Below, piece by piece: positions 58,343 through 64,000 of a DNA stretch of 64,000 bases; position 1 is the stretch's first letter; each line of letters opens with the position of its first letter. This DNA is from Gambelia wislizenii. Taxonomy: Eukaryota; Chordata; Lepidosauria; Squamata; Crotaphytidae. The notes beneath the pieces were generated by a model. It was not told where the DNA came from and made no database searches. It saw only the letters and a program-made list of their open reading frames with translations. The DNA is taken from positions 164,886,596 through 164,950,595 of the forward strand of contig JAUMIR010000005.1 of assembly GCA_030847615.1 (NCBI GenBank). Direction: 5' to 3'. The translations under genes and the position numbers were made by a program.

Positions 58343-59611
58343 ATGTTCTCAGAAACCTGGGCACGTACATCCTCAGATGCCTGGGTCGACAGGACAGTCA
58401 GCCAAGGTTACACGATAGATCTCATTGCCAGACCACCCCCCACCTTCGTTCAGTCTTGCCAGACCTTATCCCCAGAAAGATACCTGCTGATGGAAAGGGC
58501 TATTGCGCATCTACTTCAGATATGGGCAATAGAACCCATGCCGACGGCAGAGAGGTTCCTAGGGACATACTCTCTGCTTTTCCTGGTCCCCAAGAAGAAC
58601 AAGGATTGGAGGGTGATCCTGAATCTGAAAAGGGTCAACCTATGGGTGGCAAGGCGCAAGTTCAGGATGGAGACCCTCCGCTCCATTTTAGAGGGTATTC
58701 AGGAGGGGGATTATCTTGCATCTCTGGATTTGCAAGAAGCGTATCTTCACATCAAGATTCACTCTGCACACAGGCGTTTCCTTCGATTTGCATTCAAGAA
58801 GAACCATTATCAATACAGGGCCTTACCATTCGGTCTCTCATCATCGCCCAGGGTGTTTACCAAGGTTTTGGTGGCCTTGGTGGCTGCTCTCAGGGCAGAG
58901 GGGGTACATCTATACCCGTACCTGGACGATATTCTGATAAGAGCAGCCTCGAGAGACAAGACAGCGAAGGATGTAGAGAGGTCGATTCAGTGCCTAGAGG
59001 TGCATGGATTTGTGGTGAACAGGGACAAGAGCCACCTAGTTCCGTCTCAGAGACTACAGCACCTGGGCAGCATCATAGATACCAGAGTGTACAGAGTATT
59101 CCTGCCAGAGGACAGGAGACAAAGCTTACAGGATCTGATTCAGATGATCGTGGTGCAAGAAAAGAGCCCCTTGATGTCACTGGCGCGGTTGCTAGGTCTG
59201 ATGATACCTTGCATAGATTCAGTACCTTGGGCGAGATTTCATCTCAGGGACCTTCAGTGGTTTCTGCTCCCCTTTCAGGACCTGATTGCTCAAAAAGCAT
59301 GCAGGTGGATAAAGGTACCCCCGGTGGTGAAGGACCCACTGAGATGGTGGCTGACAGACAACATTCAGACAGGAGTCCAGATCCAGGAGCCCAGGAGGGT
59401 GATAGTCACAACGGACGCCTCCCTGATGGGCTGGGGGGCCCACTGCGACGAACATATGACACAGGGGACCTGGTCGACACAGGAAAGGGAATTCAGCATC
59501 AACAGGTTGGAGCTTCGTGCAGTGAGACTGGCACTAATCAAATTTCACCCCTGGTCCAAGGGAGTCATGTGCTCATTCGCACAGACAACATCACAACAAA
59601 AGCTCACATAA
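58343..59611 (+). pseudogene. DIRS reverse transcriptase with start of RNase H
   Basis: 422 residues. RT: LFLVPKKNKDWRVILNLKRV near residue 80, first catalytic Asp in L-A-S-L-D-L (D129), L-P-F-G-L-S-S-S-P-R near 161, active site Y-L-D-D at 193-196. RNase H begins at V-T-T-D-A-S-L-M-G-W-G-A (D358) with INRLELRA (E390). At about 59557-59570 the frame loses the family sequence and stops at 59611; the rest of RNase H continues in the frame ending at 60195. All RT catalytic residues are present, so the break looks fairly recent. Confidence 0.9.
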
Positions 59612-60195
59612 ACAAACAAGGGGGAACGAGATCACGAATGCTCATGTTGGAAGCGAGGTGGCTGTTGCAATGGGTGGAAGCTCATCTGGCCTCCATCAGA
59701 GCTGAGTACTTGAAGGGGACTCTAAATCGCCAGGCCGATTGGTTGAGCAGGAAGACTCTAGCACAGGCGGAATGGGAGCTCAACAATCTGGTTTTTCAGA
59801 TGATAGTGTTCCGCTTTGGGGAACCTTGCGTGGATCTGTTTGCATCAGAGGAGAACCACAAGCTACCGGGGTTCGTATCCAGGTTTTGGACAAAAGGAGC
59901 GTTAGCCTTCGATGCGCTAACGATACCTTGGCCAACGAAATTGTGTTATGCTTTTCCCCCAACAGCGTTGTTAGGGAGAGTTGTGCGAAAAATTCGTCAG
60001 GAGAGGGCCGAGGTGATCCTCGTGGCCCCTCGGTGGCCTCGGAGACCGTGGTTTCCAGATCTGATTCAGTTGCAGGTACAGGAGCCGTGGCAACTACCAC
60101 CGTGGCCAGACTTGCTGGTGCAAAACGGGATGTTGCATCCGGATCCAAGCTGGTTACAGTTACACACCTGGAGGTTGAGCGGAAAAGATTGTTAA
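59557..60195 (+). pseudogene. DIRS RNase H C-terminal part and methyltransferase-like region
   Basis: In a second frame: HVLIRTDNITTKAHINKQGG, then G-T-L-N-R-Q-A-D-W-L-S-R (late RNase H Asp), then FGEPCVDLFASEENHKLPGF, WPTKLCYAFPP and EVILVAPRWPRRPWFPDLI. The last blocks sit where DIRS elements carry a Dam-like methyltransferase domain; I did not verify the methyltransferase motif. It overlaps the recombinase ORF from 59739 to 60195, as in other DIRS elements. Confidence 0.8.
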
Positions 60196-61223
60196 AGAAA
60201 GGCTATGAGAGTGAGGTGGTAGAGACTATGCTGGTGGCCAGGCGGCCTTCAACTATTAGGTTGCATGAAGTTACCTGGCGAGCCTTTTGCAGATGGAGCA
60301 GGGCAAAAGGAATTTGGCCACTGAAAGCTTCAGTAGGTTCAGTCTTAGCCTTTCTTCAGTCAGGCTTGAAGAAGGGTCTGGCACCAAACACTTTGAAACG
60401 GCATGTTTCAGTCTTGGGGTCAATCCTAAAGGGCAATGGGAAAGGACCTCTAGCTTCTCACCCGCATATTCGAAGTTTTCTTAAAGGGGTGACGGCCTTG
60501 CGACCCCCTACGAAGCATAGATTCCCTTTGTGGAAACTAAATGTGGTTCTTAAGGCTCTTATGGATAAGCCATTCGAGCCGTTGGGTTCGGTCGACTTGA
60601 AGTTCTTAACATGGAAAGTGGTTTTCTTGGTGGCCATCACTTCTGCTAGGCGGGTATCTGAGTTAAGTGCCTTGTCAGTAAGAGAAGAATTGTGTGTTTT
60701 CAGCAGGGATTCAGTGACCCTTCATTTAGATCCATCCTTCATTCCCAAGGTCAACTCAGCCTTTCATAGATCCCAGGAATTAATTTTACCCTCGTTTTGT
60801 CCTAGACCTACTACTAAGTTGGAGAAGATGTGGCATATGTTGGATGTTAGAAGAGCATTAAGGTTGTATGTGAAAAGGTCTGAGGGGTGGTGTAAGGTGG
60901 ATTCCTTGTTCATTTCCTTTTCAGGGGCCTCAAAAGGAAAGAGAGTGTCCTCTTCTACGATTGCCAGGTGGCTCCGACAATGCATCGAGCAGGCGTATTC
61001 TAGCAGCTCACTACCTATACCAAAGGGTATTCAAGCACATTCTACTCGAAGTGCTGCCACGTCTGCTGCATTGGGTTCTTCTCAGTCTATCTTGGAAATA
61101 TGCAGAGCCGCAACATGGGCTTCTTCCTCCACATTCACTAAGCATTATCGTATTGACGCCTATGCATCCGCGGATGCAGCCTTTGGGTGGCGGGTGCTAC
61201 AGCAGGTGATTAAAGATGACTGA
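59739..61223 (+). CDS. DIRS tyrosine recombinase (YR), open reading frame
   Basis: 494 codons as an open frame; the first part overlaps the RNase H/MT-like frame, and the true start may be further in. The N-terminal SAM-like DNA-binding region spans about residues 170-260 (FCRWSRAKGIWPLKASVGSV). The catalytic domain has the first Arg in T-S-A-R-R-V-S-E-L (R305), H-x-x-R in AHSTRSAATSAA (H434, R437) and the nucleophile in TFTKHYRID (Y470). It would join the circular DNA intermediate to the genome. All core residues are present and no stop interrupts, in contrast to gag and RT. Confidence 0.9.
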   Translation: MVEQEDSSTGGMGAQQSGFSDDSVPLWGTLRGSVCIRGEPQATGVRIQVLDKRSVSLRCANDTLANEIVLCFSPNSVVRESCAKNSSGEGRGDPRGPSVASETVVSRSDSVAGTGAVATTTVARLAGAKRDVASGSKLVTVTHLEVERKRLLKKGYESEVVETMLVARRPSTIRLHEVTWRAFCRWSRAKGIWPLKASVGSVLAFLQSGLKKGLAPNTLKRHVSVLGSILKGNGKGPLASHPHIRSFLKGVTALRPPTKHRFPLWKLNVVLKALMDKPFEPLGSVDLKFLTWKVVFLVAITSARRVSELSALSVREELCVFSRDSVTLHLDPSFIPKVNSAFHRSQELILPSFCPRPTTKLEKMWHMLDVRRALRLYVKRSEGWCKVDSLFISFSGASKGKRVSSSTIARWLRQCIEQAYSSSSLPIPKGIQAHSTRSAATSAALGSSQSILEICRAATWASSSTFTKHYRIDAYASADAAFGWRVLQQVIKDD

Positions 61224-61258
61224 TTGAATTCCCTCCCCTTGATGGACCGCTGTTTCAG

Positions 61259-61360
61259 GTCCCAATCGGAAGGACTCCCTCCCCTCTCTCTGCTGGAAAA
61301 CAGAACATTGGTACTTACCGTGAAGGTTCCTTTTCAGCAGAAGAGGGGAGGGAGTCCTTA
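61259..61360 (+). repeat. DIRS internal complementary region
   Basis: The first part (61261-61304) is the reverse complement of the left end, the second (61305-61360) of the right end, fused as they would be in the circular form. It is thought to template completion of the ends during reverse transcription. Confidence 0.88.
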
Positions 61361-61491
61361 CCCAGCCCTATAATGTAACTTTAAAAAAAATGGAAAAGAG
61401 GATAAACCAGGATTTATGGTATTTCAAAGTTTGTGTACTGTTGTTTTTCTTGTATTAGGTATATTATGCTGGAGCTATGTCACTCTTTCCT

Positions 61492-61628
61492 GGGGATTGT
61501 GGGGTTGGCTCCACCTCCAGGGAGAGTGTATGCTGTTTTCTGATTTGTAGATAGTTCTGCCTGTCTGAAGCCGGAAGTGGAGCCAATACTCAATCGGAAG
61601 GACTCCCTCCCCTCTTCTGCTGAAAAGG
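61492..61628 (-). repeat. DIRS right inverted terminal repeat
   Basis: Reverse complement of 56384-56520. The extension 61629-61654, beginning AACCTTCACGGTAAGTACC, is not in the left repeat but is present in the ICR. Confidence 0.9.
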
Positions 61629-61635
61629 AACCTTC

Positions 61636-61646
61636 ACGGTAAGTAC
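61636..61646 (+). promoter_or_regulatory. Splice-donor-like sequence at DIRS right end
   Basis: ACG followed by GTAAGTAC, a strong match to the donor consensus, 15 bases from the element edge. It is also conserved in the ICR. Confidence 0.35.
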
Positions 61647-61759
61647 CAATGTTCCAGTTGCTATCACCAGATTCAATGCAAAGGCCACACATCATGTTCT
61701 ATTATTGGGCCAGATTCGGGGGGATTCAGGGTTTCCCACTGGTGTAGACAAGGCCTTAG

Positions 61760-62560
61760 TTGCCAGAGAGATCAGAAATGACATTAATTATCATTTCATT
61801 AATTCAAGGGATTGGGCCCAGATTTCTCTCCACAGTAAGGGGTAGGTGAATGCTGACCTTCTGCCCCCTCCTCACTCCACCAGTCCCTTGAGGTCCTTGA
61901 AAATGCTTTGAGAATTAGGGATAGTGGTGTGGACTGTGGAGGGGGGAACAATAGAAAGCTCATGGAAAATTGGTCAGATACCTCATGTGATTTTCAGAGG
62001 ACTATGAAGCCTAGTGGGGAGCCATGCTATGGGTATTTTCAATTTCATGTAAATAAGGTGTGGCATGAAGGAAAATGTTCATAATAAGAACCTGTTTCTT
62101 CATCAGCATATACAGTATATTAATAACATTATCAATATAAAAAATATCTTTGAAATGAGGCATGGATTTCAGAACATAGCCTGACACAATCTTTACCAGA
62201 CAAGAAGTTAGCTTGTTAAGATATTAATAAAGAAAGATTTATGAGTTGAATTTCCAAGATCTGAGGGTGTGACAAGACAGCATTGCTGTGTTGCATGATT
62301 GCTTTCTTATTTAACAACATGGGCAATTGTTACCTGTAAAATAATTCTCCATGCAATATTGGCTTAATGATCATTTATCTAATAGCATGAAAAGGTAAAT
62401 TGGTCTTAATTATTTCAGTTCATAGTAAACATTTTCAGAAGATACAACTCATTAGATTATATATAGCTGCAAGTCTTAACAACAAAAATACCTTTGTTTG
62501 TCGCTGTTGAGTTGTACTGTGTAAAATGTACTGTGAGCTGTAAAAAATGTTGACCTTGTT
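61760..62560. other. Unassigned intron
   Basis: AT-rich with no gene or repeat recognised. Confidence 0.4.
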
Positions 62561-62569
62561 CCTAATACC

Positions 62570-63180
62570 CAGGTCTTGTCTGCACAGGCCAAATGAAATG
62601 GCCTCACCACCACCACCACCATTCCCATGCCTAGATCTTTACAAGTTTCAGGGTTTGGGCCCTGATTCTAGTCTGTACTGTCCAGATGATATGCAGGCAG
62701 TTCTGACTAGAAACCAAAGCAAAAAAAAAACAAAAAAAACACCTTAATTTTTTAAAAATAGCTGGGAAATCCTGGGAATCCTGATGCTGTTTGAAATGCT
62801 AGAGTATTCTGTGGCTTGACTGGGCAGCTGTTTGCATGTACACACTGCGTGCTATCTGATGTTGCCACTGGTGTCATGCATCATGTTCTCTAAGGCCACA
62901 ACAAGGCGCCCAGCTTGTGATCAAGGCTGGGCACCTCATTTCTGGCCTGAGAGAATGCACCACAAGACACCAGAGGCAGTTGCAGAGGCTTCCTCCGGTC
63001 CCATGCAGTGCACATGTGCAGACAGCTGCCTGTTCCTACCATGGAACTCAAGCTAATGGGGGGAATCCGGAACAGCTCCCGGCGCCTGAATACTCCAGCC
63101 AGAAATTGGAGTATTCTGGCCAATGCAGAGAAGACCCCAGTTTCAGCAGTAAATACTGTAGTTTCTTTAACCCATTATGA
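62570..63180. mobile_element. PIF/Harbinger-like element (copy C), partial
   Basis: GGTCTTGTCTGCACAGGCC at the left end, then GGTTTGGGCCCTGATTC, and CACCTCATTTCTGGCCTGAG, which matches AACCTCATTTCTGACCTCAG at 40417 in copy A. The right end was not found. Confidence 0.5.
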
Positions 63181-63295
63181 TGCCACAGCTGCAATCATGT
63201 ATACTAAGCATGACTTTTTTTCCTCTTTTGTATCTTGCTCTAGTTTCCATTTTGTGCCAGCTTCTTTACATGTTGTGATATAGCCTCTTTGCTCT

Positions 63296-63976
63296 GTGTC
63301 CATGCACACATATGCACACACTCGCCTGGGTAGCAAGGCTACCTTTGTGATACAGTTCAGGAGTCCTTCTAGCCTGAGAACTCGTGAAACTGTTGCCTCT
63401 AAGACACACTCTCGGGATTCCTCTAGCCTGGAAATCCCAAAAAACTATGTCTCTCTTCAGGTATGCCACCACCACTCACTGCGTTATTTTGCCAGTCCAG
63501 CGAGAGACTTGAATAACCAGTGGAACTCCTTGCTGATGCTGCAGTCCCAGTCAGAGAGACCTGCTGGGCATGGCTCAGCTCCACCCAAGGGGGAAGGGGA
63601 GTTCCCATTTGAAAAGCAGCCCAGTCAAGCCCATACTTCAATGCTTACTGACAAGGAAGTGGAAGCTGGTGAAGACGAGTTACTGCAAGGTCCTGAAATG
63701 ATGGCTTCTACAGCAGACAGCAGTTCACCTGTGACATCAGTGGAGGTGGAGCAGCTAGTTCCTGTTGTAGGACAACAGCAGTTCCAGGGGGAGAAGACGA
63801 TAGTCCAGGCTCTGCAAGCTACATGGAAGAAGGAAATGAAGAAAGACCTGCAATCTCCTTCAGGAACTCAACAGCCCAGATTTGTTATGGCCAAGGCCAT
63901 GCTCTACACAGAGATTTGGACACTCGGCCATAGAGAGGACTGGCAGCACCAGAAGCACCTACTGGTGCCTACTTAG
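63296..63976 (+). other. Unrecognised 226-residue open frame
   Basis: The longest frame outside the DIRS element and the minisatellite. Serine/glutamine-rich with an acidic middle (T-D-K-E-V-E-A-G-E-D-E-L-L) and a basic end; no domain recognised. Its style resembles the acidic open stretch in the gypsy-type LTR at 2244-2594, so it may be LTR U3 sequence on the plus strand running out of the window. No acceptor or donor was assigned. Coding status is doubtful. Confidence 0.3.
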
Positions 63977-64000
63977 GACAAACACAAACTTCTAAGACTG

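Larger units (their letters stand above)
56380..61654 (+). mobile_element. DIRS-type tyrosine-recombinase retrotransposon, nearly complete
   Basis: Order: inverted terminal repeat, gag, RT/RNase H with a following methyltransferase-like region, an overlapping tyrosine recombinase (YR) ORF, an internal complementary region (ICR), and the second inverted terminal repeat. These are the hallmarks of the DIRS order. DIRS elements copy RNA into a circular DNA that the YR integrates, so they lack an integrase and target duplications; none is seen here. Length about 5.3 kb. One frameshift in gag and one in RNase H make the copy non-autonomous as read; the YR ORF is open. Orientation matches TAFA5. 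Confidence 0.93.
55713..61755. mobile_element. PIF/Harbinger-like element (copy B), split by DIRS
   Basis: The left part (55713-56379) begins GTTGACTACACAGGGGGCT. The right part (61655-61755) ends GTGTAGACAAGGCC followed by TTA. CTCTGGAGTTTCTAGCAAAC at 56280 matches ACTGGAGTTTCCTGCAAACT at 40609 in copy A, and ATCACCAGATT at 61672 matches ATCACACCAGATT near 40718. Leaving out the DIRS insertion gives about 768 bp, against 762 bp for copy A. Confidence 0.65.
41141..64000 (+). other. TAFA5: Probable TAFA5 intron downstream of the exon
   Basis: It begins with the consensus donor GTAAGT. The last coding exon should begin with Val-Ser-stop, too short to identify without comparison, so I cannot exclude that it lies unrecognised in this 22.9 kb. 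The content is mostly transposon, including the sense-oriented DIRS element. Confidence 0.5.

Overview
The window is vertebrate nuclear DNA, almost all intron and transposon. The repeat content points to a squamate reptile: 5S-rRNA-headed SINEs of the Sauria type, tRNA-headed SINEs with a Bov-B-like tail, CR1, L2-like and Penelope-like retroelements, gypsy-type LTRs, a DIRS element, and many small TA-flanked DNA transposons. An iguanian lizard is my guess, but the species cannot be read from the sequence.

Only one host coding segment is convincing. A 128-bp exon at 41013-41140 (+) encodes the cysteine-rich C-terminal part of a TAFA chemokine-like protein and reads as TAFA5 (FAM19A5). It has a pyrimidine-rich acceptor and a consensus GTAAGT donor. 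No neighbouring TAFA5 exon was recognised, so the window is probably about 41 kb of the preceding intron, the exon, and about 23 kb of the following intron, with the gene on the + strand.

Layout. 1-11 kb: gypsy-type LTR (-), L2-like LINE end containing a perfect 40-bp inverted repeat, SINEs, TA-flanked MITEs and a PIF/Harbinger-like foldback. 11-13.9 kb: LINE 3' end (-), internally deleted mariner, Tigger-like fragments. 15.3-16.4 kb: a triple nest, a solo LTR inside a CR1 end inside a 5S-SINE. 18-25.7 kb: 5S-SINEs, two more copies of the same LINE 3' end, a CR1 reverse transcriptase fragment. 28.3-29.7 kb: a 1.44-kb TA-flanked element holding two tandem arrays. 29.7-30.5 kb: transposon-poor sequence with clustered regulatory motifs. 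31-36 kb: two related hAT-like MITEs. 40-40.8 kb: a 762-bp Harbinger-like element just upstream of the exon. 45.4-46.5 kb: a terminal-inverted-repeat element with a 98-bp minisatellite. 52-53.9 kb: Penelope-like remnant.

The most substantial object is a nearly complete DIRS-type tyrosine-recombinase retrotransposon (about 56380-61654, +). It has inverted terminal repeats, an internal complementary region, a gag broken by one frameshift, an RT/RNase H ORF broken by one frameshift, and an open tyrosine recombinase ORF with its catalytic residues. It sits inside a second copy of the Harbinger-like element and in sense orientation to TAFA5. Two features stand out: the gag start codon lies in a perfect TISU/YY1 motif, and the termini carry a splice-acceptor-like and a splice-donor-like sequence. 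I found no wholly new system. These DIRS features and a LINE family with a roughly 27-nt stem-loop 3' UTR are the best leads.
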